Part shown: positions 1 to 6,406 of the stretch, one piece after another
Layout: every line of letters begins with the position of its first letter
Position numbering within the stretch: position 1 is the stretch's first letter
Source: Bacteroidales bacterium
Lineage (GTDB): Bacteria; Bacteroidota; Bacteroidia; Bacteroidales; UBA7960
Length of the DNA stretch: 11,258 bases
NCBI GenBank assembly: GCA_003557965.1
Contig: PWND01000314.1
Coordinates: forward strand, 1 to 11,258
Reading direction: 5' to 3'
Notes under the pieces: model-generated
What the model was told of the DNA's origin: nothing
The model's database searches: none
Seen by the model: the letters and a program-made list of their open reading frames with translations, nothing else
Program-made: the position numbers and the translations under genes

Positions 1-1113
1 ATTTACTGCCATTACCTCAGCATAAATGCCTGTTTGTCCGGGGAATTTATTTAACTCACTCAAAACATCATATATACGGTCAGCACCAAAAGAAATGCCA
101 ACACCAGAAATATTTGGCAAACCAAAAATTCCAGTCAGGTCGTCATACCTGCCTCCTCCGCTAATACTTCCCATCCCAACATCAACAGCTTTTACTTCAA
201 TAATAGCTCCTGTGTAGTAATTAAGGCCCCTGGCCAGTGTAAGGTCAAGTTCTACGGGAATATTAATTTTCATTTTTGATACAATATCAAAAATCTCCTC
301 CATTTCGCCAATACCTTTCATGCCAATTTCAGATGAACCCAAAACTTCTCTTAACTGGTTTAGTTTTTTGCTGTTATCGCCATGCAATAATAAAACCGGT
401 TCCAGTTTGCTGATTTTTTCATTACTTATACCTTTTTGCTGTAATTCAGCTTTAACATTATCAAGTCCAATTTTTTCAAGCTTGTCGATTGCAATGGTAA
501 TGTCAATAATCTTATCAGCTTCATCAATATATTCAGCAATTCCTGAAAGAATTTTCCTGTTATTCATTTTAACAACAACTCTGACATCGAGCTTATTAAA
601 AACATTTTCAACAATACGAACAAGTTCAGCTTCATTAACAAGCGAATTGCTGCCAATAACATCAACATCACACTGATAAAACTCTCTGTATCTGCCTCTT
701 TGGGGTTTATCAGCGCGCCATACAGGCTGTATCTGGAATCTTTTAAACGGGAAATTTATGTTATGCTGATATTGTACAACATACCTTGCAAAAGGCACTG
801 TAAGGTCAAATCGCAATGCTTTTTCACAAATCTGCGGCGAGACTTTATTTGAATCCTTGTTTTTAAGATCATCGGAGTTTGCTTTTGATAAGTAATCTCC
901 TGAATTTAAAATTCTGAATATTAGCCTGTCGCCTTCCTCTCCGTACTTGTCCAAAAGTGTAGAAAGGTTTTCCATAGCCGGTGTTTCTATCGGGCTGTAA
1001 CCATAGAGCTGAAACACATCTTTTATTGTATCAAAAATATAATTTCGCCTCGATATTTCTAAAGGAGAAAAGTCTCTGGTACCTTTGGGAATACCAAGTT
1101 TTTCTTTTGTCAT
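1..1113 (-). CDS. hisS: Histidyl-tRNA synthetase, 3' end cut off by window
   Basis: Class II aminoacyl-tRNA synthetase that charges tRNA-His with histidine in the cytoplasm. The frame is open from the ATG at 1113-1111 to the window edge, giving 371 residues. HisS proteins of this group are usually about 450 residues, so the C-terminal anticodon-binding domain (roughly the last 80-90 residues) lies outside. Visible motifs: N-terminal KLGIPKGTRDFSP (5-17); class II motif 2 at 129-154 with the run RGRYREFYQCDVDVIG; the histidine-specific LARGLNYYTG (293-302); the glycine-rich SISGGGRYDDL (316-326); and motif 3 GVGISFGADRIYD (337-349). No frameshift or internal stop was found. It is separated from the upstream Spy-like gene by a terminator and has its own promoter-like element. 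Identity is near certain from the motif set; only the missing end is unseen. Confidence 0.97.
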   Translation of the reverse strand, partial: MTKEKLGIPKGTRDFSPLEISRRNYIFDTIKDVFQLYGYSPIETPAMENLSTLLDKYGEEGDRLIFRILNSGDYLSKANSDDLKNKDSNKVSPQICEKALRFDLTVPFARYVVQYQHNINFPFKRFQIQPVWRADKPQRGRYREFYQCDVDVIGSNSLVNEAELVRIVENVFNKLDVRVVVKMNNRKILSGIAEYIDEADKIIDITIAIDKLEKIGLDNVKAELQQKGISNEKISKLEPVLLLHGDNSKKLNQLREVLGSSEIGMKGIGEMEEIFDIVSKMKINIPVELDLTLARGLNYYTGAIIEVKAVDVGMGSISGGGRYDDLTGIFGLPNISGVGISFGADRIYDVLSELNKFPGQTGIYAEVMAVN

Positions 1114-1139
1114 AAATTTGAATTTTTACATTAAAAAAG

Positions 1140-1147
1140 CAAAAATA
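1140..1147 (-). promoter_or_regulatory. Putative hisS -7 element
   Basis: On the minus strand this reads TATTTTTG, matching the Bacteroidota -7 consensus TAnnTTTG, 26 bases upstream of the hisS ATG. No clear -33 TTTG was found at the expected distance. It lies downstream of the terminator of the preceding gene, so an independent hisS promoter makes sense. Confidence 0.5.
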
Positions 1148-1220
1148 ACTTGTTTTACTTTATTAATGATATTTTTTTGATATAATTGAAATGCATTTTC
1201 CTCCTGGAAGCAACATAAGA

Positions 1221-1256
1221 AAAAAGGCTGACAAATTCTTAAATCTGTCAGCCTTT
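1221..1256 (-). terminator. Rho-independent terminator of the Spy-like gene
   Basis: A perfect 11-bp stem (1223-1233 with 1246-1256, arm AAAGGCTGACA) encloses a 12-base loop. On the minus strand it is followed by a run of Ts ending in TTTTTTCTTATG. It begins 26 bases after the stop codon of the 1282-1794 gene and separates that gene from hisS. Confidence 0.85.
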
Positions 1257-1281
1257 AGTAATAAATTCACCCAATTACTTA

Positions 1282-1794
1282 CTATCTTCTCATTCCACGG
1301 CCACCTCGCCTTCCGTCGAAGTTTCCTCTGCCTCTTTGGCCGCGGGCATCAAAATATACTTTTTGCTCATCAGTGAGTAAGCCTCTTACTTGCTGATGAT
1401 GCCTTGCGTTACTTTTTAATTGAGCTTTTCGCAAATCTGTCATTTGATCAATAATTGCATCAATCTTTGTCATATCAGGTGAATCAGATGTCATTAGGGT
1501 GCGCTTTCTTGCACGAAGTTCAGCCATTTGATTTCTGTGATCTGTAGATTTTTTAAGCTTTTCTGTTCTTAAATCACTTATTGCGTCAATTTGCTCATCA
1601 GTAAGATCAGGGATAAATGTGCAATACTCTATTCCCTGTCCACGCATTTGCTGCCTTTCGTCCTGAAGTGCTCTTTGCTGAGGCCTTGCATCCTGCCTCA
1701 TGCCACCCCTGGCGCCTCTTTGTGCCATCACTTCTACTGACAACAATATAACTGATGCTAATAATACGAATGAAAAAATTCTTTGTGCTTTCAT
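1282..1794 (-). CDS. Spy/CpxP-like periplasmic LTXXQ protein
   Basis: 170-residue exported protein. An N-terminal signal peptide (MKAQRIFSFVLLASVILLSV, then EVMA) has a likely cleavage after VMA at residue 24. The mature part is helical and highly charged, with two LTDEQ motifs at 64-68 and 140-144. This is the paired LTXXQ signature of the Spy/CpxP/Zra family of periplasmic chaperones and metal or envelope-stress proteins. The spacing and helical content fit, but the first segment after the signal (25-55) is low complexity and rich in Arg, Gln and Gly. The last 20 residues are an Arg/Gly-rich tail (RGQRGRGNFDGRRGGRGMRR) that is not part of the usual fold. A strong terminator follows and the lipoprotein gene at 1900 diverges from it. 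The family call is fairly safe. The actual role (chaperone, metal binding, stress sensing) cannot be read from sequence. Confidence 0.8.
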   Translation of the reverse strand: MKAQRIFSFVLLASVILLSVEVMAQRGARGGMRQDARPQQRALQDERQQMRGQGIEYCTFIPDLTDEQIDAISDLRTEKLKKSTDHRNQMAELRARKRTLMTSDSPDMTKIDAIIDQMTDLRKAQLKSNARHHQQVRGLLTDEQKVYFDARGQRGRGNFDGRRGGRGMRR

Positions 1795-1871
1795 AATTAT
1801 ATTTTTTTAGGTTTGTAATTATTTACTTCTTTGATGAAATAAAACACAAAAAGTTTAAATTTGATTTTTGT

Positions 1872-1879
1872 TAATTTTG
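1872..1879 (+). promoter_or_regulatory. -7 element of lipoprotein A gene
   Basis: TAATTTTG matches the TAnnTTTG consensus, 20 bases before the ATG at 1900. Transcription would start near 1886, so the upstream TTG at 1861 cannot serve as the start codon. This supports translation from 1900. Confidence 0.55.
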
Positions 1880-1899
1880 CTTTCATTAAATTTTTCACA

Positions 1900-2904
1900 A
1901 TGAAAACTTCTCCCTTTAGGAAATTTTTAGTTTATAAAATTCTAATATCTGTGCTATTATTATTGGTTCTGCTTAGTTCTTGCAGGCAATATATGGAAAA
2001 GGATGAGGCAATGTCACATCTTAAAGCTTTCGACAATGAAATTGTAGGATTATTAAAAAACCTTTTTGAAACTAAGTCATACAGATCTCTTGACTATATA
2101 ACAAGTATTCCTGATGCCCCAATACCATATATTTTTCATAAATCTGAAAGCCCGGGAGCTGCGTTTATGTATGATTTCAAAAATGTTAAAGGTATATACA
2201 ACCTCGATACTATAAGCAATACATTTATCAAAACAGCTGTGAGTGATTCAGTAATAATAAACTATTATAGCCCGGAGCTGAATAATGCTAAAACACAATT
2301 AATTATTGCCCAATTTAAGGAAGAACCCACAAATAGTGCATTTTTATTTCCAACTGAGATTGATATGGTTTTGTTAATAGAAGACAAAACTGTTATGAAT
2401 ATTGATCATATAGCAGAGATTGAATATGGCATTCCCACAAAATTAGATTTTATTGGAGCCTTCGACAACTACAAAATAAAATCCAGCATTAATACAAAGC
2501 TTAGAAAAAAAAGAGGCCGTTTAAAGTTTGAAACATATATTTTTAATAGTAAAGAAAATGTTTTTAGTTGGGTATTAAGAGCCGGTTTAGGTTTTGAAGA
2601 GAACATTTCTTATAATTTAAGAAAGGTAAGAATGGATGTAAGCATGTTTCCTGTAAAAATAAATATCAGGGTCAATAACCATAAAATACCATCAATCACC
2701 AATGATTATGTTACTGAGTTTAATAAAAACAGTAATATTAGAATCCATTCAGCAATAAAAAACAAAATTGTTGGAAGAGTTGAATTACGGACTAAAGAAC
2801 ATAGTGATAAGCTCGACTATGCTGTCCGCTTTAAAGATGACAGCTATGTTTATATTGAGGATTTATTAATAAGTGCCAGAAATATCCTAAATATAAAACT
2901 ATAG
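1900..2904 (+). CDS. Predicted lipoprotein A, unrecognised family
   Basis: 334 residues from the ATG at 1900. The frame is open further upstream, but the ATG directly precedes a typical signal sequence and lies downstream of a promoter element. Residues 1-28 form a lipoprotein signal: basic n-region, hydrophobic stretch ILISVLLLLVLL and lipobox LSSC with Cys28. The residues after the Cys (RQYMEKDE) are acidic, like the surface-export signals described for Bacteroidota lipoproteins; that is inference. I recognise no domain. The body looks beta-rich with a helical first part (35-58). It aligns by eye with lipoprotein B at 3919-4974: SLDY (63-66) against SLDY (68-71), the PTEID...GIPT segment (151-180) against its counterpart at 179-209, and the C-terminal KIVGRVELR region (289-297). 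It ends 12 bases from the convergent YiiX-like gene. Function unknown. Confidence 0.85.
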   Translation: MKTSPFRKFLVYKILISVLLLLVLLSSCRQYMEKDEAMSHLKAFDNEIVGLLKNLFETKSYRSLDYITSIPDAPIPYIFHKSESPGAAFMYDFKNVKGIYNLDTISNTFIKTAVSDSVIINYYSPELNNAKTQLIIAQFKEEPTNSAFLFPTEIDMVLLIEDKTVMNIDHIAEIEYGIPTKLDFIGAFDNYKIKSSINTKLRKKRGRLKFETYIFNSKENVFSWVLRAGLGFEENISYNLRKVRMDVSMFPVKINIRVNNHKIPSITNDYVTEFNKNSNIRIHSAIKNKIVGRVELRTKEHSDKLDYAVRFKDDSYVYIEDLLISARNILNIKL

Positions 2905-2910
2905 GATATT
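2881..2910. terminator. Possible weak bidirectional hairpin between convergent genes
   Basis: A perfect 9-bp inverted repeat (AATATCCTA at 2881-2889, TAGGATATT at 2902-2910) overlaps the stop codon of lipoprotein A and sits 7 bases from the stop of the convergent hydrolase gene. There is no T-run on either side and the stem is AT-rich, so termination is only a guess from its position. Confidence 0.35.
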
Positions 2911-2916
2911 AACAGC

Positions 2917-3657
2917 TTAAAACCTTGCTCTTCCTTTATGATTTATTGTATTATCGAAGTGTTCACTGGAAACAAGATCATTGGGATAAACAAAATAACC
3001 TCCGTTGGCATCCAGGTCAATACCTGTTATATAAAAAACAGCCTGCCAAATTAGTAATGAACAGTACCAATGAGTGTTGTCAGCCCAGTTATCTCTTATT
3101 CCATCTTTCACCATTTGATCTATTTCCGGATTTCCCGGATATCTCTTTATAGCATTCCAGCTTGAATAACTGCCTCTTTGATTTACAATAAATTCTATTA
3201 TAGAGTCTATCTGCCTTTCCGGCAAATCAAGCCTTAACCTATACCTGGCACCTTTATAAAGAGGAGAAAAACTGTTGTTGTAAAGCAAAGGATTAGTACT
3301 GTTATCAAGCCCTTTGGTTTCTCTTAACTGATATTCTCTTGGAAGGTCTCTTGCACTCGATTCAAAAATTAATGAATTGGCCAATAAGCTATCTGGCTGT
3401 TTGCCTGATGAACCTTTTGTTACAATTGCAGCATGGCCTGCATCCCATCCTCCTTCGATATAAGCTGTTTTAGGCAGAAAATTGCTGTTTGCACGTATAA
3501 TAATATCGCCACGTTTTAATTCTGTAATACCCTCATAACTCCATGGTATGGTATCAGTACAGGAAATATCATCATCATTCTTAAGTCCCGTATTATTACA
3601 TGAATTAAAAGACTTGGCAGCTATAAAACAAATTATGCAAATTATAATTGCCTTCAT
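2917..3657 (-). CDS. YiiX-like permuted NlpC/P60 cysteine hydrolase, predicted lipoprotein
   Basis: 246 residues. The N-terminus (MKAIIICIICFIAAKSFNSC) looks like a lipoprotein signal with Cys20, although the lipobox FNSC is not canonical; simple export is the alternative. Residues 46-79 hold ELKRGDIIIR followed by WDAGHAAIV, with the candidate catalytic His75; FES (98-100) may supply a polar residue. The candidate nucleophile Cys199 is in HWYCSLLIWQAV (196-207). His before Cys is the circularly permuted order of the YiiX/YaeF-like branch of the NlpC/P60 superfamily, not the Cys-first order of classical NlpC/P60 enzymes. Known members act on amide or thioester bonds in peptides or lipids, so a cell-envelope substrate is plausible but not shown. 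It is convergent with lipoprotein A, divergent from lipoprotein B, and has its own promoter-like element. Confidence 0.8.
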   Translation of the reverse strand: MKAIIICIICFIAAKSFNSCNNTGLKNDDDISCTDTIPWSYEGITELKRGDIIIRANSNFLPKTAYIEGGWDAGHAAIVTKGSSGKQPDSLLANSLIFESSARDLPREYQLRETKGLDNSTNPLLYNNSFSPLYKGARYRLRLDLPERQIDSIIEFIVNQRGSYSSWNAIKRYPGNPEIDQMVKDGIRDNWADNTHWYCSLLIWQAVFYITGIDLDANGGYFVYPNDLVSSEHFDNTINHKGRARF

Positions 3658-3682
3658 GTGAAAATCACTTTATTATAAAATG

Positions 3683-3690
3683 CAAAAGTA
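3683..3690 (-). promoter_or_regulatory. -7 element of YiiX-like gene
   Basis: The minus strand reads TACTTTTG, a TAnnTTTG match 25 bases upstream of the ATG at 3657. No good -33 element was found. A 12-bp palindrome lies 3 bases upstream of it. Confidence 0.5.
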
Positions 3691-3693
3691 ATA

Positions 3694-3705
3694 TACTTTA
3701 AAGTA
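3694..3705. promoter_or_regulatory. 12-bp palindrome, possible operator
   Basis: TACTTTAAAGTA is a perfect palindrome directly upstream of the -7 element of the YiiX-like gene, where a repressor or activator could overlap RNA polymerase. In AT-rich DNA such palindromes also arise by chance. Confidence 0.3.
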
Positions 3706-3762
3706 ATAAAGCATAATTAATAATACTTGATAATTTTTTTTCAGATTAAGTGACTTTATACT

Positions 3763-3799
3763 TGTTAATAATGTTAATAACGATTTCATCTTATTAACA
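3763..3799. repeat. Three copies of a 9-mer, two tandem and one inverted
   Basis: TGTTAATAA occurs at 3763-3771 and directly again at 3772-3780. Its exact reverse complement TTATTAACA is at 3791-3799, with ten bases (cgatttcatc) between. It lies in the 261-base divergent region between the YiiX-like gene and lipoprotein B. The arrangement looks like a multi-site binding region; no protein can be assigned to it. Confidence 0.45.
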
Positions 3800-3872
3800 G
3801 AGATTTAAGTTTTTATTAATAAAAAAAAACATTTTTCTTTTTGCTTTGTTATAATAATATTACAAAACAAGC

Positions 3873-3880
3873 TAATTTTG
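3873..3880 (+). promoter_or_regulatory. -7 element of lipoprotein B gene
   Basis: TAATTTTG matches TAnnTTTG, 38 bases before the ATG at 3919. The nearest TTTG upstream (3845-3848) is 24 bases away, a long spacer. The element excludes the in-frame upstream start at 3841. Confidence 0.55.
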
Positions 3881-3918
3881 TAAATTATAAAATTATATGT
3901 ATAATTAAATTTAAAGTT

Positions 3919-4974
3919 ATGAAAAAGAGATTTTATTTAATTGCTGGTAATATAATATTGTTAGCAGCATTTTTAGTTTATTTTACAAGCTGTGACAAAA
4001 ATGGTGCCAGCAGCGGAGCTACGCACTTAAATGCTGATGATGCCAGAGTTGAGATAAGAGCTGCAAGTCAGGAAATATCAACTACACTAGAAGAGCTTAT
4101 GAGTTCGCAGGCAGCTACTTCACTTGATTACCTGTTTTATCTTGGAGATGGTGATTTTACATTAAAATCAAACTTGATGCCTGCATTAAGTGAGATTGGT
4201 GAATTAAAAGTTCGTCCTTACAAAGAATTGATTATCAGTAAATATTCAATTGCAAATGAACCGGATCCTAAAGTTGGCGGTGTTTACCAGTATAATTACG
4301 ATACCGGCGAATTCGACTTAGTTAATCCTAATGTTTCCTACTTAAGGTTTATTTATCCTGCGGATGACATGGATTATATTGCAGGCGGACATAATGCCGA
4401 ACTTACAGTGTATGACTATGATTATTTTTATGATGAGTATAATGACGAAATTCCAACTGATTTTAACATAGAGCTCATAGTGTATGGCGATTTAGCGATG
4501 AGCTTTTTATACCAGGGTATTTATGATGATGATGGAATCCCTACAAGCATTTCTGTTGATATTAATATGCCACCATATACTTTAACAATGAATGAAAGTG
4601 TTAGTGGCTCAAACTATGTCTCATCTCTATATTTTAAACTGAATAATGAAGTATTGATGAGCTATGACCTGGCATTTACTCTTACTCCGGATAAAGAAGA
4701 AGTTGACAGAGTATCAGGCCATTATCAAATAACACCTCTTAAGGTTGATGGGTACATGAATGTTGCCAATATTGATAATTGCAATGATGATATCAACTGC
4801 ATGAATAGTAACATGGACTTGAAACTTTACCTTACTACGCAAAATGCATTAATTGGAAGTATCGAATTTAGAATGATATACGATGACTACTGGGATGAAG
4901 ATATTCTTGAGCTTGTTGTAATTTATGAAGACAACTCTGAAGAGTTATTATCAGATATTTTTGATATGAGGTAA
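3919..4974 (+). CDS. Predicted lipoprotein B, Asp/Tyr-rich, unrecognised family
   Basis: 351 residues from the ATG at 3919, chosen because it opens a lipoprotein signal (MKKRFYLIAGNIILLAAFLV, then YFTSC with Cys25) and lies after a promoter element. No named domain was recognised. The protein is acidic, with Asp/Tyr/Glu-rich runs at 165-177 (YDYDYFYDEYNDE) and 321-331 (YDDYWDEDILE). It has a helical N-terminal part (40-65) and an otherwise beta-like body. Two further cysteines, 288 and 294, could form a disulfide. It aligns by eye along its length with lipoprotein A: SLDY at 68-71, the IPTDFN...GIPT block at 178-209, and ALIGSIEFR at 310-318. The pair therefore looks like distant paralogues around the YiiX-like gene. 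A strong bidirectional terminator follows. Cation binding by the acidic runs is speculation. Confidence 0.85.
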   Translation: MKKRFYLIAGNIILLAAFLVYFTSCDKNGASSGATHLNADDARVEIRAASQEISTTLEELMSSQAATSLDYLFYLGDGDFTLKSNLMPALSEIGELKVRPYKELIISKYSIANEPDPKVGGVYQYNYDTGEFDLVNPNVSYLRFIYPADDMDYIAGGHNAELTVYDYDYFYDEYNDEIPTDFNIELIVYGDLAMSFLYQGIYDDDGIPTSISVDINMPPYTLTMNESVSGSNYVSSLYFKLNNEVLMSYDLAFTLTPDKEEVDRVSGHYQITPLKVDGYMNVANIDNCNDDINCMNSNMDLKLYLTTQNALIGSIEFRMIYDDYWDEDILELVVIYEDNSEELLSDIFDMR

Positions 4975-4984
4975 TATTTATTAT

Positions 4985-5038
4985 AACTAACAACAAAAAA
5001 GGGTTACTGTTTTATTAGTAACCCTTTTTTTGTTAGTT
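4985..5038. terminator. Bidirectional terminator between lipoprotein B and the Rrf2 gene
   Basis: The core stem GGGTTACT (5001-5008) with AGTAACCC (5017-5024) is flanked by A6 on the left and T7 on the right, so it terminates in both directions. The pairing continues outward (AACTAACA 4985-4992 with TGTTAGTT 5031-5038) after a 2-base bulge. It overlaps the last codon and stop of the rrf2-type gene (stop at 5035-5033). Confidence 0.9.
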
Positions 5039-5437
5039 ATTCAAAAAGTCTTTCAAGGTGTGTTGTTTAAAGTAGTCTTTAAATTGCATAGTTACATCTT
5101 TTACTACCCCGCTCATTAGACATTTGCCAAAGGGACAAATTTGGCGGTCTAAAGGACAGTCATGGATACTTATTTTTCCCTCTATAGCTTCGTAGATATC
5201 AAGGATAGTTATTTCATCAGCAGGCATATTCAAAACAAACCCCCCATTAGGGCCTCTTACCGATTTTAAATAACCATACTTTACCAGTTGCTGCATTATC
5301 TTGGCTAAATGATTTCTTGATGCTCCTATATCTTCTGATAAGCGATTTACATTTATATGTGTTTTTGACTTTGCAATTAAAACCATGGAGTGAATTGCCA
5401 ATGAGGCTGCCTCCGAAAGATTTACAATTTTTGCCAT
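5033..5437 (-). CDS. Rrf2-family transcriptional regulator with three-cysteine cluster motif
   Basis: 134 residues, normal length for the Rrf2 family (IscR, NsrR, RirA type). The winged helix-turn-helix occupies about residues 10-70. It includes the recognition region INVNRLSEDIGASRNHLAKI (28-47) and the wing motif RGPNGGF (61-67), characteristic of the family. Cysteines 94, 101 and 106 (CPLDRQICPFGKC) fall where IscR and NsrR bind an Fe-S cluster, with spacing C-x6-C-x4-C. This suggests sensing of iron-sulfur status, redox or nitric oxide. The exact ligand cannot be told, since no target gene such as isc, suf or hcp is nearby. It lies 123 bases downstream of the ribF-like gene on the same strand but has its own promoter-like element and dyads, so it is probably independently transcribed and possibly autoregulated. 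Confidence 0.93.
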   Translation of the reverse strand: MAKIVNLSEAASLAIHSMVLIAKSKTHINVNRLSEDIGASRNHLAKIMQQLVKYGYLKSVRGPNGGFVLNMPADEITILDIYEAIEGKISIHDCPLDRQICPFGKCLMSGVVKDVTMQFKDYFKQHTLKDFLNN

Positions 5438-5481
5438 ATTTTTAAAAATTAGATCTCATACAATTAATGAAAATTATCTGA

Positions 5482-5489
5482 CAAATATA
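5482..5489 (-). promoter_or_regulatory. -7 element of the Rrf2 gene
   Basis: The minus strand reads TATATTTG, a TAnnTTTG match 44 bases upstream of the ATG at 5437. No -33 TTTG was seen; a dyad occupies the spacer region instead. Confidence 0.5.
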
Positions 5490-5493
5490 TATG

Positions 5494-5508
5494 TATTTTA
5501 CTAGAATA
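5494..5508. promoter_or_regulatory. 15-bp imperfect dyad, candidate Rrf2 operator
   Basis: TATTTTACTAGAATA is symmetric about its central base with 6 of 7 pairs matching. It lies 4 bases upstream of the -7 element, within the -33/-7 spacer, a usual place for autorepression by Rrf2 regulators. It is AT-rich, so chance cannot be excluded. Confidence 0.35.
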
Positions 5509-5523
5509 TGATTATTATTTTCA

Positions 5524-5535
5524 GCATTTAAATGC
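5524..5535. promoter_or_regulatory. 12-bp perfect palindrome upstream of the Rrf2 gene
   Basis: GCATTTAAATGC lies 34 bases upstream of the -7 element (minus strand) and 25 bases after the ribF-like stop codon. It could be an operator half-pair or a weak hairpin. There is no adjacent T-run to make it a terminator. Confidence 0.3.
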
Positions 5536-5560
5536 GTAAAGTGGTTTTTTTTAAAAATTA

Positions 5561-6385
5561 TTAATGCCTTTTTGTAAATATAACTTTTGCAACTCTTTTA
5601 TCAAGCTTGTTTTGACTGCATGAGATAAGAAGTTTTACTTCCGCATCATTGCTGTTTTTATTAACAATAATAGCCTGCGCTTTTAATATTTTATTATTTA
5701 CAAAAACTTTAACCTCATAATTACCGGCTGCAGGAATAAGCTTATCTTCTTCATCTATTTGTAATGCAAACTGAGAATTATCATCTAAATTTATCAACAT
5801 TCCACTTAAAAAGTACTCATAACCCAAATAGTGATTTGCATGCTCAATATTGCCACTAAATAAGGCTTTCCTGATTTTCATACTACTAACAGTCTCTTTT
5901 TCAATATCTTTCAAAGAAATTTCCTTAACCCCAAAATTAAGTTTTTGGCTTAATTCATATAAGTAGTTATAATCGCCTTCTCTGTTGTGGCCAAAATTAT
6001 GATTTTTACCTACAACTATTACTTCTGCTTGCAAGTATTTAATAATATATTTTTCAATAAAATCGTATGAGCTTATTTTTGAAAATTCAATAGTAAAAGG
6101 ATGAATTATTAGGTTATGTATGCCTGTGTTTTTTAGCAACTCAATTTTTTCACTGCGCGAGCTGAGTAGCTTAAAGTCACTTTGTTCCGGGTATAACAAT
6201 TTGCGCGGATGAGGATCAAAAGTTATTAATACAGATTCTCCGCCAATACTTTCGGCAATTCCGTTTAAATTCTCTAATATCTTATGATGTCCAATATGAA
6301 CTCCATCAAATGAACCGGTGGTTACAACTGCTTTTCTTATTCTGTTTTTAGCTTTTTCTATGCCGGTAAAAACTTGCATTTTCAT
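5561..6385 (-). CDS. RibF-like FAD synthetase with degenerate riboflavin-kinase domain
   Basis: 274 residues; typical bifunctional RibF is about 305-315. The N-terminal FMN adenylyltransferase domain is recognisable: nucleotide-binding VTTGSFDGVHIGHHKIL (21-37), FDPHPR (56-61), VGKNHNFGHNREGD (125-138) and VSSMKIRKAL (166-175). Two spots differ from the usual form: K-N where Y-D is common before the third motif's aromatic region, and Met in place of Thr in SSTxIR. The C-terminal part begins like a riboflavin kinase domain (HYLGYEYFLSG 185-195; KLIPAAGNYEV 215-225). It lacks the GR-x-GFPTAN loop that normally lies between these two segments, has GNY for GVY, and ends without the usual NIG-RPTF and YG motifs. 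I infer loss of the riboflavin-to-FMN step, with adenylylation perhaps retained. It may be a paralogue of a complete RibF elsewhere. A divergent promoter pair is shared with the metallophosphoesterase gene. Confidence 0.85.
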   Translation of the reverse strand: MKMQVFTGIEKAKNRIRKAVVTTGSFDGVHIGHHKILENLNGIAESIGGESVLITFDPHPRKLLYPEQSDFKLLSSRSEKIELLKNTGIHNLIIHPFTIEFSKISSYDFIEKYIIKYLQAEVIVVGKNHNFGHNREGDYNYLYELSQKLNFGVKEISLKDIEKETVSSMKIRKALFSGNIEHANHYLGYEYFLSGMLINLDDNSQFALQIDEEDKLIPAAGNYEVKVFVNNKILKAQAIIVNKNSNDAEVKLLISCSQNKLDKRVAKVIFTKRH

Positions 6386-6406
6386 TATTATTAGTAATTA
6401 CAAAAA

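Noticed and set aside
26..676. Open frames on the plus strand at 26-217 and 320-676
   Set aside because: They are antisense to the continuous hisS frame, which carries all family motifs; low-complexity Ser/Leu/Ile content is typical of shadow frames.
1861..1899. Upstream extension of lipoprotein A from the TTG at 1861
   Set aside because: It would contain the -7 promoter element and place 13 residues before a complete lipoprotein signal; the ATG at 1900 is the better start.
3841..3918. Upstream extension of lipoprotein B from the TTG at 3841
   Set aside because: The -7 element TAATTTTG at 3873-3880 lies inside it, and the signal peptide begins cleanly at the ATG at 3919.
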